Below are positions 43,380-53,512 of a DNA stretch of 64,000 nt, one piece after another. The stretch spans positions 140,252-204,251 of the forward strand of contig NZ_JAATEM010000006.1 of NCBI RefSeq assembly GCF_012034205.1, given 5' to 3'. How positions within the stretch are numbered: the first letter of the stretch is position 1; the number at the start of each line of letters is the position of its first letter. The DNA is from Streptomyces composti. GTDB taxonomy: Bacteria > Actinomycetota > Actinomycetes > Streptomycetales > Streptomycetaceae. The translations under genes were made by a program, and so were the position numbers. The notes beneath the pieces are model-generated. The model saw nothing but the letters and a program-made list of their open reading frames with translations, was not told the DNA's origin and did not search any database.

Positions 43380-44191
43380 GCGGATCCGACGCGATGAACG
43401 CCCCGATCGACACCAGCCGCCCGCACCCGGCCCGGGTCTACGACTGGTGGCTGGGCGGCAAGGACAACTACCCGGTGGACGAGGAACTCGCGCGCAGGAT
43501 CCTCGCCGCGGACGGCACCGTGGTGCGCGGGGCGCGGGCCAACCGCCGTTTCATGCACCGGGCCACCAGAACGGTCGCCGAGGCGGGGATACGCCAGTTC
43601 CTGGACATCGGCACCGGCATCCCCACCGAGCCGAATCTGCACCAGGTGGCGCAGCGGGTCGCGCCCGATTCGCGGGTGGTGTACGCGGACAACGACCCGA
43701 TCGTGCTGCGGCACGCCCAGGCCCTGCTGCACGGCACTCCGGAGGGCGTCACCGCGTATGTGCACTCCGATGTGCGGGACCCCGACCGGCTGCTCGGCGA
43801 GGCGGCGAAGACGCTGGACTTCGGGCGGCCGGTGGCGCTGTCGCTGGTCGCGCTGACCCACTACCTGGACGACGCGCCGGGCGGCGACGACGTGTACGGC
43901 CTGCTGGAGCGCTATGTCGACACGCTCGCGCCCGGCAGCTATCTGATCCTGTCCCAGGTGACGGCCGATCTGAGCCCGGAGGCGGTCGGGCAGGCGGCGG
44001 AGCACTTCCGGCGCAGCGGCACGCCGTTCCATCCGCGGTCGCTCGGCGAGTTCTCACGGTTCTTCACCGGCCTGGAGCTGCTGGGTCCCGGGGTGATCCC
44101 GGTGCACGGCTGGCGTCCGGAGGAGGAGGACGTGGCCGCGCAGGCGGAGGGCATCGTGCCGGTGTACGCGGGGGTGGCCCGCAAGCCGTGA
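43376..44191 (+). CDS. DUF574-type SAM-dependent methyltransferase
   Basis: The 271-residue protein has the family's characteristic opening PHPARVYDWWLGGKDNYPVD, then ANRRFMHRATR, the SAM motif FLDIGTGIPTEPN, VVYADNDPIVLRHAQALL and LSLVALTHYLDD. These DUF574 (Methyltransf_19) proteins are abundant in Streptomyces and frequently lie by DUF5753/DUF397 regulators, as here, but their acceptors are unknown. The GTG start at 43376 follows GAGGAGAGGA. An 11-codon ORF ends across the start. The stop lies 61 bases before the convergent dnaK stop. Confidence 0.93.
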   Translation: MSGSDAMNAPIDTSRPHPARVYDWWLGGKDNYPVDEELARRILAADGTVVRGARANRRFMHRATRTVAEAGIRQFLDIGTGIPTEPNLHQVAQRVAPDSRVVYADNDPIVLRHAQALLHGTPEGVTAYVHSDVRDPDRLLGEAAKTLDFGRPVALSLVALTHYLDDAPGGDDVYGLLERYVDTLAPGSYLILSQVTADLSPEAVGQAAEHFRRSGTPFHPRSLGEFSRFFTGLELLGPGVIPVHGWRPEEEDVAAQAEGIVPVYAGVARKP

Positions 44192-44252
44192 GCCGCGGAG
44201 GGCTCTGAGGAGGGTCCGGGCCGGGCGCTCGGGCCGCCGTGGACCGGGCGGT

Positions 44253-46154
<1,902 letters not shown>

Positions 46155-46201
46155 CGCCGTCCCCTTCCGCCAGGGCACATCTCCGGACTTCCAGCCCAGA
46201 A

Positions 46202-46231
46202 CTTGAGCGGCCTGTTGTCAATAGCTTGAGT
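46202..46231 (-). promoter_or_regulatory. dnaK promoter region: TTGACA -35 flanked by two HAIR-like half-sites
   Basis: On the minus strand ACTCAAG (46225-46231), TTGACA (46216-46221) and CTCAAGT (46201-46207) occur in order. HspR boxes are CTTGAGT-N7-ACTCAAG; here the two half-sites point the same way and start 23-24 bases apart, so this is not a canonical box. Confidence 0.4.
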
Positions 46232-46240
46232 GGACGCTTG

Positions 46241-47017
46241 TCAGCCTGTGGGGGTGCGGGTGTGGGCGCGCAGCTGGAGCGCGCGCCGGGGGCGGTCGGT
46301 GATCAGCACGTCGACGCGCGGGTCGGCGAGGAAGGTGCGCATCAGGGGATCGTCGTTGACCGTCCACACCATGGTGAACAGCCCGTGCCGGGCCGCCTGC
46401 CGCAGCACGCCGGCCCGGGCCAGCCGGTGGTGCACGGCGATCCCGTCGGCGCCGCAGGCGCACACCCGGCGCATGGGCAGCAGCTCGCCGAGGCGGGTGG
46501 CCGGGAACCGGCCGCGGGGAATGTCCCTGCGGTCGCGGCCGAGGGAGAGCGCGGTGCGCACGCCGGGGAAGGCGGCGGTGATCGCGGCGACGGAGCGGTC
46601 CTCCAGGGTGGTGGCGACGAATCCGTCCGGGCCGAGCAGAGCGACGGCGCGGTCGATCAGCTCCCGCTCGTGGCCGGTCTCCTTGAGGTCGAGGTGAGCC
46701 AGGAGCTTCCCGGCGAGCAGTTGCAGGACCTCCTCCACCACCGGGACCGGCCGCCCGGCGCGGGCGCACAGCTCCGCATGGGTGAGCGTGGACAGCAGGG
46801 GTCCGTCGCCGCCCGCGCGGGCGTCGTGGTGGACCACGAAGACGCCGTCCGCGGTACGGCGGACGTCCAGCTCGGCGTAGTCGGCACCGGCGGCGACGGC
46901 GTCCTCGTAGGCCTCGCGGGTCGCCGGTGCGGCGCGCTCGGAGCCGCCCTGGTGGGCGGAGACGGCGGGCCCGGCGGACGGCCGCAGCCGCAGAGCCTCT
47001 GCTTCCGGTGACCGCAC
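46241..47017 (-). CDS. Glycerophosphodiester phosphodiesterase family protein, variant active site
   Basis: The 258-residue product follows the GDPD barrel: AELDVRRTADGVFVVHHDA carries the metal Glu/Asp and second histidine, and HLDLKE the following Glu. The segment HHRLARAGVLRQAARHGL and WTVNDDPLMRTFL match the C-terminal half. In the first motif, the usual HRG...PENT is here HQGGSERAAPAT, so the Arg and the metal-binding Glu are replaced. It may therefore have altered or no GDPD activity. I start at the GTG at 47017 (GGAAGGAG five bases upstream); a GTG two codons earlier is possible. It has no signal peptide. It follows OsmC on the same strand. Confidence 0.8.
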   Translation of the reverse strand: MRSPEAEALRLRPSAGPAVSAHQGGSERAAPATREAYEDAVAAGADYAELDVRRTADGVFVVHHDARAGGDGPLLSTLTHAELCARAGRPVPVVEEVLQLLAGKLLAHLDLKETGHERELIDRAVALLGPDGFVATTLEDRSVAAITAAFPGVRTALSLGRDRRDIPRGRFPATRLGELLPMRRVCACGADGIAVHHRLARAGVLRQAARHGLFTMVWTVNDDPLMRTFLADPRVDVLITDRPRRALQLRAHTRTPTG

Positions 47018-47092
47018 GGCCACTCCTTCCCCTGGGCGCCCGCGGACCGCCCGTGTGCGGGGCGGTCCGCGGGCTGCGGCAGGCCGGTCGGG

Positions 47093-47521
47093 TCAGGCGA
47101 GCTTCGCCGTCAGGGTGATGTTCGTGCCCTTCAGCGCCTGGCTCACCGGGCAGTTGACCTTGGCCTCCTCGGCGGCCGAGAGGAAGGCGGCCTCGTCCAT
47201 GCCGGGGACGGTGCCCTCGACGGTGAGGTGGATTTCGGTGATGCCCTCGCCCGGCACGAAGGTCACGTCGGCGGACGTCACCAGGCGGGTGGGCGGGGTG
47301 CCGGCCTTGTCGAGGATGTTGGAGAAGGCCATGGAGTAGCAGCTGGAGTGCGCGGCCGCGATCAGCTCCTCGGGGCTGGTCTTCCCGTTGGACTCCTCGG
47401 CCCGCGACGCCCAGGTGACCGGCTGGTCGCCGATGCTGCCGGAGGAGTCGAAGGTGACGACCCCGCTGCCCTGGAACAGGTTGCCTTCCCAAACGGTGTG
47501 TGCGGAGCGCGTGGCTGCCAT
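47093..47521 (-). CDS. OsmC family peroxiredoxin
   Basis: The 142-residue protein matches OsmC/Ohr size. The two redox cysteines lie in AAAHSSCYSMAFSN and KVNCPVSQALKG. TVWEGNLFQGSGVVTFDSSG is the N-terminal sheet. It reduces organic hydroperoxides with low-molecular-weight thiols or lipoylated proteins. The ATG at 47521 follows GAAAGGAAGCG. It is cytoplasmic and probably a general stress protein, which fits the stress genes further along. It is followed on the same strand by the GDPD-like gene after 75 bases. Confidence 0.93.
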   Translation of the reverse strand: MAATRSAHTVWEGNLFQGSGVVTFDSSGSIGDQPVTWASRAEESNGKTSPEELIAAAHSSCYSMAFSNILDKAGTPPTRLVTSADVTFVPGEGITEIHLTVEGTVPGMDEAAFLSAAEEAKVNCPVSQALKGTNITLTAKLA

Positions 47522-47610
47522 GACGCTTCCTTTCGCGAGATGTCCTGCCGTGGGTCCCGGCGGTGCCGGGTCCGGGAGTCCCGCCGCGGCGGGTTCCCGC
47601 ATCCATCCGA

Positions 47611-47850
47611 TCACACTCCGGCTCGGCTCACCCGGAAGACGGGCCCCTTCGCGGCGAACGGCAGCCGTACGCCGCGCGGGATCGGGTGCGCGTGCTCGCG
47701 CCGCACCCGCGGGACGCCGCCGTGGCCGTCGGCGACGACCAGGACCGCGCGGTGGGCGGGAAGTCCTCGGGGCGCCGCGGCAGCGGCAGGCCGGTGCCGG
47801 GCCGCAGCACGGTGCCGCATCCGACCGGGGAGGGCTTGCCGGTGCCGGCG
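47611..47850 (-). pseudogene. Possible frameshifted remnant of a small protein gene
   Basis: Between OsmC and the membrane phosphatase two minus-strand frames read like one broken gene. The first, just after the phosphatase stop, gives CGTVLRPGTGLPLPRRPEDF. The second gives VLVVADGHGGVPRVRREHAH and IPRGVRLPFAAKGPVFRV, ending at 47611. Both use strong G/C third positions, and adding one base near 47745 would join them. No proper start is seen for the joined frame. I do not recognise the family. A sequencing error or chance GC-rich reading is possible. The rest of the 331-base gap is empty. Confidence 0.35.
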
Positions 47851-47852
47851 CG

Positions 47853-50015
47853 TCAGGCCGCGCGCTCGCGGCGGGGTTCCTCGGGGGCGCGCGTCGCGCC
47901 GGACTCGTCGAGCCAGCGGCGCAGCACCTGGTGGACCTGCTCCGCGCCGACCAGTTCGGCGTCCTCGGCGACCGGCGGGGACAGCGCGAGCGGGGAGAGC
48001 AGGAAGGCGCGCGACTGGGCACCGCCGAGCCCGCCGTGCGAGCCGATCTGCTCCTCGAAGGCCAGCACCTCGCCGTCGGCCGGGTCGTAGGCCGAGTTGA
48101 CCATGATGTCGGCGGTGTGCGGGAAGGTGTGGGTGCGGCGTACGACGTCGGCGGCGCCGGGACCGAACGGGGCGAGCGGCCCGGGGTCGTCGTCGAGTTC
48201 GGCCAGCGGAATCTCGACGCCGTGCGCCCCGAGGACGACGCCGCCGTGCCGTTCGCTGCGCACCAGCAGGAAGCCGATGCCGGGGTGGTTGGCGAGGGTC
48301 GGCAGCAGCGCGGGGTGCCGGGCGTCGATCTCCTCCTTGGTCATCCGGTGCGGCACGTCCGGGAAGGAGATCAGGCCCAGGTTCCCCGAGGCCAGCACGA
48401 CGGGTTCCGAGCCGCGGGTGGGGCGGTACTGCTCGGCGCCCTCCTCCACGGGCCGGTGCAGCGCCGCCCGCACCGCCGCACGGGCCTCGGCCCCGCTGCG
48501 GGTGCGGCGGGCCCGGCGCGGCACCGGCAGGCCGCAGCCGGCCCGGACCAGGTCGCCCAGGGTGAGGCCGTAGCGGGAGCGGAAGGTCTCGCCGGGGCTC
48601 TGCCCGTGGTCGGAGAGCACCACGATCCGGTAGGGGCGCGGGGCGTGCTCGGCGACCTTCTCGATCAGGGCGAGGGCCCGGTCGAGGCGTTGCAGGACCT
48701 TCTCGGCGTCGCGGCTGGCCGGGCCCGAGTGATGGGCCACCTCGTCGTAGGCGACCAGGTCGGCGTAGACGGCGGTGCGGCCAGCCAGCAGGTCGCCCAT
48801 CACGGCGGCGACGACCACGTCCCGTTCCACGACCGTGGCGAAGGCGCGGACGAAGGGATACAGGCCACCGCGTGAGACGCGGGGGCGCTGCTTGGTGAAC
48901 CGGGCGCGGGTGGACTGGCCGATCTCCCGGCCCGCCTCGGCGACGAAGGACAGCGCGGTGCGCACGGCGTTGGCCGGGTCGGAGAAGTAGGCGAAGTAGC
49001 CGGCCCGGGAGCGGTTGAGCGGGCCGCGCCGCCGGGTGGCGATGGACAGCACCAGGGCCTGCTCCTCGGCGCCGCCGCTGAAGAGGTTGCCGCGGCTTGC
49101 GCCGTCGCCGGCGAGCAGCCCGGCGTGGCCGGTGCGCTCGATGGCGCGGGCCTGGAGCTCGGCGGCGCTGGTGGGGCGGTTGCAGACCATCACCTCGCGG
49201 CGGGCCTTCTCGTACCACCGGAAGGCGGGCACGTCGAAGTTGCTGCCGTGCAGGATGCCGAGCTGGCTGGCGCCGGTCTGGCTGGACCAGTCGGTGCGCC
49301 AGCAGGTGAGCCGGTGCGTGGCCCCGCGTCCGCGCACCGCGCCGGATGCGTTCCCGCCCGGTCCCCGGCCGCTGCCGTGCTTGCCGTCCCCTCCGTCGGC
49401 ACTCCTGCCGGCCCCTGTGCCGTCGTCCCTGCCGAGCCAGCGGGCGACGGTGGGCATCAGACCCTTGCCGACGGCGTCCAGCAGCACGTCGTGGCCGACG
49501 CCGTCGAGCTGCAGGAAGAGGGTGCCGGGGGTGGACGGGCAGGGCGGCCCGGTGCGGCGTCTTCGATGGGCGAGCCGGTACAGGCGGCGCCGGTAGGCGT
49601 CGTCGTCGCGGACGGCGAGGGCGGCGCCGGTGGCCGAGGCGACCGCGGACATCACGGCCGCGACCACCACCGCCGTCTGCGGTGCGGCGGAGCCGCGTTC
49701 GACCGGGTTGACCCACAGCGCGACCCACAGCAGGGCCCCGTTGAGGAAGAACACCAGCAGGCCGAGGACCAGCGCGGGCACGAGCAGCAGCAGGCGCACC
49801 AGCAGCGGCCACACCAGCGCCGACAGCAGACCGAAGGCGCCGGCGCCGAGCGCGGCGGTGACCGCGATGTCGGTGGCGCTGCTCCCGTCCGCGGAGCGGA
49901 GGCGGAAGTCGGGCAGGATCCCGGCGAGCACCAGCATGGTGAGCGTGGACACCGCCCACACGGCGATGCTCCGCCCGGTCTGACTGGCGATCCGCCGCCA
50001 TCGCCTGCGGTCCAC
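47853..50015 (-). CDS. Membrane-anchored alkaline-phosphatase-superfamily protein with holin-like N-terminus
   Basis: The 720-residue protein begins with four hydrophobic segments (about 15-35, 48-70, 72-95 and 108-130) of the DUF4131/phage-holin-IV-like type. A phosphatase-superfamily domain follows: TLFLQLDGVGHDVLLDAVG, GSNFDVPAFRWYEK, YADLVAYDEVAHHSG and RIVVLSDHGQSPGETF give the expected metal-ligand positions. Gly/Asp-rich loops (DGTGAGRSADGGDGKHGSGR) interrupt the start of the catalytic domain. The product probably hydrolyses phospho-esters or transfers phospho-groups at the membrane. I start at the GTG at 50015, nine bases after GGGGAGG; a GTG six codons earlier is in frame. 'Holin' here is a fold label and does not imply phage origin. 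Confidence 0.82.
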   Translation of the reverse strand: MDRRRWRRIASQTGRSIAVWAVSTLTMLVLAGILPDFRLRSADGSSATDIAVTAALGAGAFGLLSALVWPLLVRLLLLVPALVLGLLVFFLNGALLWVALWVNPVERGSAAPQTAVVVAAVMSAVASATGAALAVRDDDAYRRRLYRLAHRRRRTGPPCPSTPGTLFLQLDGVGHDVLLDAVGKGLMPTVARWLGRDDGTGAGRSADGGDGKHGSGRGPGGNASGAVRGRGATHRLTCWRTDWSSQTGASQLGILHGSNFDVPAFRWYEKARREVMVCNRPTSAAELQARAIERTGHAGLLAGDGASRGNLFSGGAEEQALVLSIATRRRGPLNRSRAGYFAYFSDPANAVRTALSFVAEAGREIGQSTRARFTKQRPRVSRGGLYPFVRAFATVVERDVVVAAVMGDLLAGRTAVYADLVAYDEVAHHSGPASRDAEKVLQRLDRALALIEKVAEHAPRPYRIVVLSDHGQSPGETFRSRYGLTLGDLVRAGCGLPVPRRARRTRSGAEARAAVRAALHRPVEEGAEQYRPTRGSEPVVLASGNLGLISFPDVPHRMTKEEIDARHPALLPTLANHPGIGFLLVRSERHGGVVLGAHGVEIPLAELDDDPGPLAPFGPGAADVVRRTHTFPHTADIMVNSAYDPADGEVLAFEEQIGSHGGLGGAQSRAFLLSPLALSPPVAEDAELVGAEQVHQVLRRWLDESGATRAPEEPRRERAA

Positions 50016-50201
50016 CCCGGCGCACCTCCCCACCCGATTCGTCCTGGCCGGTCCCCATTCACCTTGTCACAACGCCCGGACGTGCCCCCGCGTCCCCGCC
50101 CGCGCCCCGGAGACCACCCTGATCCGTCCCCCACGCACCCCTGACACGGTCCCCGCGGACCCCTGACACGGCCGGCTGACACGCCTCCCGGAGGCAGTGG
50201 C

Positions 50202-50603
50202 TCAGCAGCCGTCGTATCCCGCCGTCGGCATGGACAGCCGCCGGTGCACGCGCGCCTTCATCGCCGCGTCGTAGCGGGGCTCGGCGCGGCCCACCGTCTC
50301 CACCCGCACCCCGCGCCGGGCGCACTCCGCGGTGAACTCCTCCACCGACGACAGGGCGCTCTCCAGCACCCGCCTGCTGGGCGCGACGAACAGATCGGTG
50401 CCGGGCCGCACCCCCTCCCACAGGGCGCCGTGGTCGGGACGCAGCCCGCGCACGAGGAGCTGCCGGGTGACCACGTAGCCGCGTTCGGCGGCCCAGCGGG
50501 CGCACATGGCGTGCTGGCTGCGGGAGTCCACCAGGAAGGGATCGGCGTCCAGCTGCTCCAGCGGCGTCAGACTCGCGATCGCCGTCACCCGCACCGGCCC
50601 CAT
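50202..50603 (-). CDS. Serine-recombinase-fold small protein, probably not catalytic
   Basis: The 133-residue product resembles the catalytic domain of serine resolvases: RSQHAMCARWAAERGYVV, DLFVAPSRRVLESALSSVEE and CARRGVRVETV follow the resolvase order (Q-x3-C helix, 'drl.r.l' helix, 'gv.l' strand). The catalytic Tyr-x-Arg-x-Ser of resolvases is replaced by ASLTP-like sequence, and no DNA-binding tail follows. It is therefore likely a domesticated or regulatory relative rather than a mobile-element enzyme. No inverted repeats or partner transposase are nearby. It is divergent from the metallo-hydrolase gene. The family assignment is tentative. Confidence 0.6.
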   Translation of the reverse strand: MGPVRVTAIASLTPLEQLDADPFLVDSRSQHAMCARWAAERGYVVTRQLLVRGLRPDHGALWEGVRPGTDLFVAPSRRVLESALSSVEEFTAECARRGVRVETVGRAEPRYDAAMKARVHRRLSMPTAGYDGC

Positions 50604-50685
50604 GGCGCCCCCTCACCTCCGGTTTTCGCCGCCGACCCTACTCCTGCCCGTACGCTTCGGGGAGTCGCACGAAGGAGGCGAAGGG

Positions 50686-51459
50686 GTGCCGGTGGAGATC
50701 ACCTGGTGGGGTCACGCCACATGCACGGTGGAGGATTCGCACACCCGCGTGCTGACCGACCCTCTGTTCGCACGCAGGCTGGCGCACCTGCGGCGCAGGC
50801 GCGGCGCACTCCCTCCGCCCGACGCGCGCCACGCGGACGTCGCACTCGTCTCCCACCTGCACGCCGATCACCTCCATCTGGCCTCCCTGGCCCGGCTCGC
50901 CCCCGGCACGCTCCTGCTCGTGCCCCGGGGTGCGCCCCGTGCGGTGCCGGGACTGCGCCGGCTCACGCACCTGCGGGTGCGCGAGGTCGCGCCCGGCGAC
51001 GTGATGCAGGTCGGGCGTGTCGTGGTGCGGGTGGTTCCGGCCCGGCACGACGGGCGGCGGCTGCCGCTGGGCCCGCACCGCTCCCCCGCCCTCGGCTATG
51101 TCGTGGAGGGCGAGGCGCGCACCTACTTCGCGGGAGACACCGGCCTGTTCGACACGATGGCCAAGGAGGTCGGGCCGGTCGACGTGGCACTGCTGCCGGT
51201 GGGCGGCTGGGGTCCGCACCTCGGCGACGGGCATCTGGACGCGCGGCGGGCAGCCGAGGCACTGGCGCTGCTCGGCGCGTCCCGCGCGGTGCCGGTGCAC
51301 TACGGAACGTACTGGCCGATCGGGCTGGACGCCGTGCGCCCGCACGAGTTCCACGCGCCGGGCGACGAGTTCGCGCGGCTGGCGGCACGTCACGCGCCCG
51401 GGGCCGTGGTGCACCGGCTGGGACACGGCGAGAGCGTGCGCCTGGAGGTCACTCGGTGA
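50686..51459 (+). CDS. MBL-fold metallo-hydrolase
   Basis: The 257-residue protein opens with VEITWWGHATCTVEDSHTRV and has the metal motif VALVSHLHADHLHL (HxHxDH). TYFAGDTGLFDTMA (Asp ligand) and VPVHYGTYWPIGL (His ligand) complete the metallo-beta-lactamase fold of the UlaG/YtnP-like group. Functions in this group range from lactonases to phosphodiesterases; the substrate is unknown. The GTG at 50686 has AGGAGG seven bases before it. Its stop overlaps the DedA start as GTGA, so the two are co-translated. Confidence 0.9.
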   Translation: MPVEITWWGHATCTVEDSHTRVLTDPLFARRLAHLRRRRGALPPPDARHADVALVSHLHADHLHLASLARLAPGTLLLVPRGAPRAVPGLRRLTHLRVREVAPGDVMQVGRVVVRVVPARHDGRRLPLGPHRSPALGYVVEGEARTYFAGDTGLFDTMAKEVGPVDVALLPVGGWGPHLGDGHLDARRAAEALALLGASRAVPVHYGTYWPIGLDAVRPHEFHAPGDEFARLAARHAPGAVVHRLGHGESVRLEVTR

Positions 51460-52121
51460 CGCTGCCCGCCGTCCTGCTGCCGGCGGCCGGCGCGCCGTGG
51501 CCCGCCGCCGTGCTGGCCGCCGCGCCGGCGACCGAGGCGCCGGAGGCGACCCAGCAGGCGATCGGCTATCCGTCGCTGTTCCTGCTGGTGCTGATCGGGG
51601 CGCTGGTGCCGGTGATCCCGACGGGTGCGCTGGTGAGTTCGGCGGCCGTGGTGGCGGTGCACCAGACGGCGCCGTTCTCCATGGCGCTGGTGTTCGTGAC
51701 GGCGTCGCTGGCCGCGTTCCTCGGGGACGTGACGCTGTACTGGCTGGGACGGCGCGGGATGGGGTCGCGCAACGGCTCGCGCTGGCTGGAGGCGATCCGG
51801 GCACGTGCCCCGGAGGACCGGCTGGCCCAGGCGCAGGCGAGGCTGGCCGGTCACGGGGTGACGGTGCTGATCCTCTCGCGGCTGGTGCCGGCCGGCCGCC
51901 TCCCCGTGATGCTGGCCTGTCTGGTCGCCGAGTGGCCGCTGCGCCGCTTCGTCCGCGGCAACCTGCCCGCCTGCCTCGCCTGGACGGCGACGTACCAGCT
52001 GATCGGCGTGCTGGGCGGTTCCCTGTTCCCCGAGCCCTGGGAGGGCGTGGTGGCGGCGGTCGCGCTGACCCTGCTGATCAGCGCGGCCCCGGGGGTGTGG
52101 CGCCGGGTGCGGCACCGGTGA
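51456..52121 (+). CDS. DedA family membrane protein
   Basis: The 221-residue protein has about five membrane segments. It carries the DedA/SNARE-associated pattern PSLFLLVLIGALVPVIPTGA, FVTASLAAFLGDVTLYWLGRR, then LILSRLVPAGRLPVMLACLV and NLPACLAWTATYQLIG. DedA proteins are implicated in lipid flipping and membrane homeostasis; the conserved Arg of the re-entrant loop is present in SRLVPAGR. A hydrophobic, Ala-rich N-terminus precedes the core. The GTG start at 51456 overlaps the upstream stop. A hairpin follows directly after the TGA. Confidence 0.87.
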   Translation: MTLPAVLLPAAGAPWPAAVLAAAPATEAPEATQQAIGYPSLFLLVLIGALVPVIPTGALVSSAAVVAVHQTAPFSMALVFVTASLAAFLGDVTLYWLGRRGMGSRNGSRWLEAIRARAPEDRLAQAQARLAGHGVTVLILSRLVPAGRLPVMLACLVAEWPLRRFVRGNLPACLAWTATYQLIGVLGGSLFPEPWEGVVAAVALTLLISAAPGVWRRVRHR

Positions 52122-52124
52122 GCG

Positions 52125-52140
52125 CCGGGCGGACGCCCGG
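52125..52140 (+). terminator. Short hairpin after the DedA gene
   Basis: CCGGGC-GGAC-GCCCGG is a perfect six-base hairpin starting three bases after the DedA stop. The rest of the 299-base gap to 52420 is very GC-rich and holds no recognised gene. Confidence 0.45.
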
Positions 52141-52420
52141 TGATCTCCCCGGCGGCCCGCCCCGGCCGGCCGCTCACCGCGGAGGTCCGCCCGTGTGGCC
52201 CGGCGGCCCGCCCGGTCCCCCTGGGCCCCCTGGGGGACAGCCCGCGCCGCACCGGGTCCGCCGCTGGCGGGTCCCGGCCCGCCCCTGCGGCCCCGGCACG
52301 CACGCCCCGGAGGCCTCAGTGCGCCTTGGCGGGTCCGGGCGCGGGCCGGGTTTGCGCATGGGCGAGCCGGTGGGCCCGGGCGGACCTCCGGGCGGGGGCC
52401 CGGCCGGGCTCCGGTGGCCG

Positions 52421-53512
52421 TCACTCCAGGACGCGCGATGCGCCCACCGGCAGATCCCACAGGTGGTCGCGGGGCAGGCCCGCGGCCTTCCAGGCCGCGC
52501 GGACGCGGGTCAGGGGCTCCAGGACGGGCTCGGCGGAGAGGATGAAGGTGCCCCAGTGCATGGGGGCCATGTACCGGGCGCCCAGGTCCTGGTAGGCGCG
52601 CACCGCCTCCTCGGGGTCGCAGTGGACGTCCTTGAGCCACCAGCGCGGGTCGTAGGCGCCGATGGGCAGCAGGGTGAGGTCGATCCCGGGGTAGCGGCGG
52701 CCGATGCGGGAGAACCAGTGGCCGTACCCGGTGTCGCCGGCGAAGTGGACGCGGGGGCCGTCCGGGGCGGTGATCACCCAGCCGCCCCACAGGGAGCGGC
52801 AGGTGTCGGTGAGGGTGCGCTTGGACCAGTGGTGCGCCGGGACGAAGTCGAAGCGCACGCCCCGCAGTTCGGCGGCCTCCCACCAGTCCAGCTCGGTGAC
52901 GGTGGTGAAGCGCCGGCGGTGGAACCAGCGGGCCAGGCCGGCCGGCACGAACACCGGGGTGTCGCGGGGCAGCCGGCGCAGGGTGGGGGCGTCCAGGTGG
53001 TCGTAGTGGTTGTGGCTGATGACGACCGCGTCGATGCGGGGCAGCGCCTCCCAGGCGACCCCGACGGGTGTCATGCGGGCGGGGGTCCCGAGGATGCGGC
53101 GGGACCACACCGGGTCGGTGAGGACGGTGAGCCCGCCGATCTGCAGCACCCAGCTGGCGTGTCCGGCCCAGGTGACGGCGAGGCCGCGGGCGTCGACGCG
53201 GGGCAGCGGTCCCGGCTCGTAGGGCAGCCGGCGGATGCCCTCCAGCCCCTCCGGACCGGGTCGTACGGCGCCCTCGCGGGCGAAGCGCGCGAAGGCCTTC
53301 AGGCCGGGCAGCGGGGCGGTGAGCCGGTCGTGGAAGGTGCGCGGCCACACGCGCCGTTCGGCGAGCGGCCGGGGTTCCGCGAGCGGCGGGTACGGGGACG
53401 CGACGGGGGACGGTGACACGGGAGCGGCCGGCTTCGGGGAGCGGGGGGCCGGCCGGTCGGTTTCCGGCGTGGTGGTGCGGGTGGTGGTTGTCGGCTCGGA
53501 CTGCTGCGTCAT
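52421..53512 (-). CDS. MBL-fold metallo-hydrolase (NAPE-PLD-like)
   Basis: The 363-residue product has a Pro/Thr-rich N-terminal 60 residues. The beta-lactamase-fold core follows: AVTWAGHASWVLQIGGLTVL, TDPVWSRRILGTPARMTPVG, the metal motif VVISHNHYDHLDAPTL, FVPAHHWSKRTL, HFAGDTGYGHWF and MAPMHWGTFILS. The pattern is that of NAPE-phospholipase-D/RomA-like hydrolases, which act on phosphodiesters or lipids. The ATG at 53512 overlaps the aminotransferase-like stop as ATGA, which decides the start over the ATG five codons earlier. The two genes are translationally coupled. Confidence 0.9.
   Translation of the reverse strand: MTQQSEPTTTTRTTTPETDRPAPRSPKPAAPVSPSPVASPYPPLAEPRPLAERRVWPRTFHDRLTAPLPGLKAFARFAREGAVRPGPEGLEGIRRLPYEPGPLPRVDARGLAVTWAGHASWVLQIGGLTVLTDPVWSRRILGTPARMTPVGVAWEALPRIDAVVISHNHYDHLDAPTLRRLPRDTPVFVPAGLARWFHRRRFTTVTELDWWEAAELRGVRFDFVPAHHWSKRTLTDTCRSLWGGWVITAPDGPRVHFAGDTGYGHWFSRIGRRYPGIDLTLLPIGAYDPRWWLKDVHCDPEEAVRAYQDLGARYMAPMHWGTFILSAEPVLEPLTRVRAAWKAAGLPRDHLWDLPVGASRVLE

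Noticed and set aside
47853..50015. Prophage signal from the holin-like domain
   Set aside because: No other phage gene, integrase or att-like repeat is nearby, and the domain is fused to a phosphodiesterase.
50202..50603. Mobile element suggested by the resolvase-like protein
   Set aside because: The catalytic motif is missing, and there are no terminal repeats or transposase genes.
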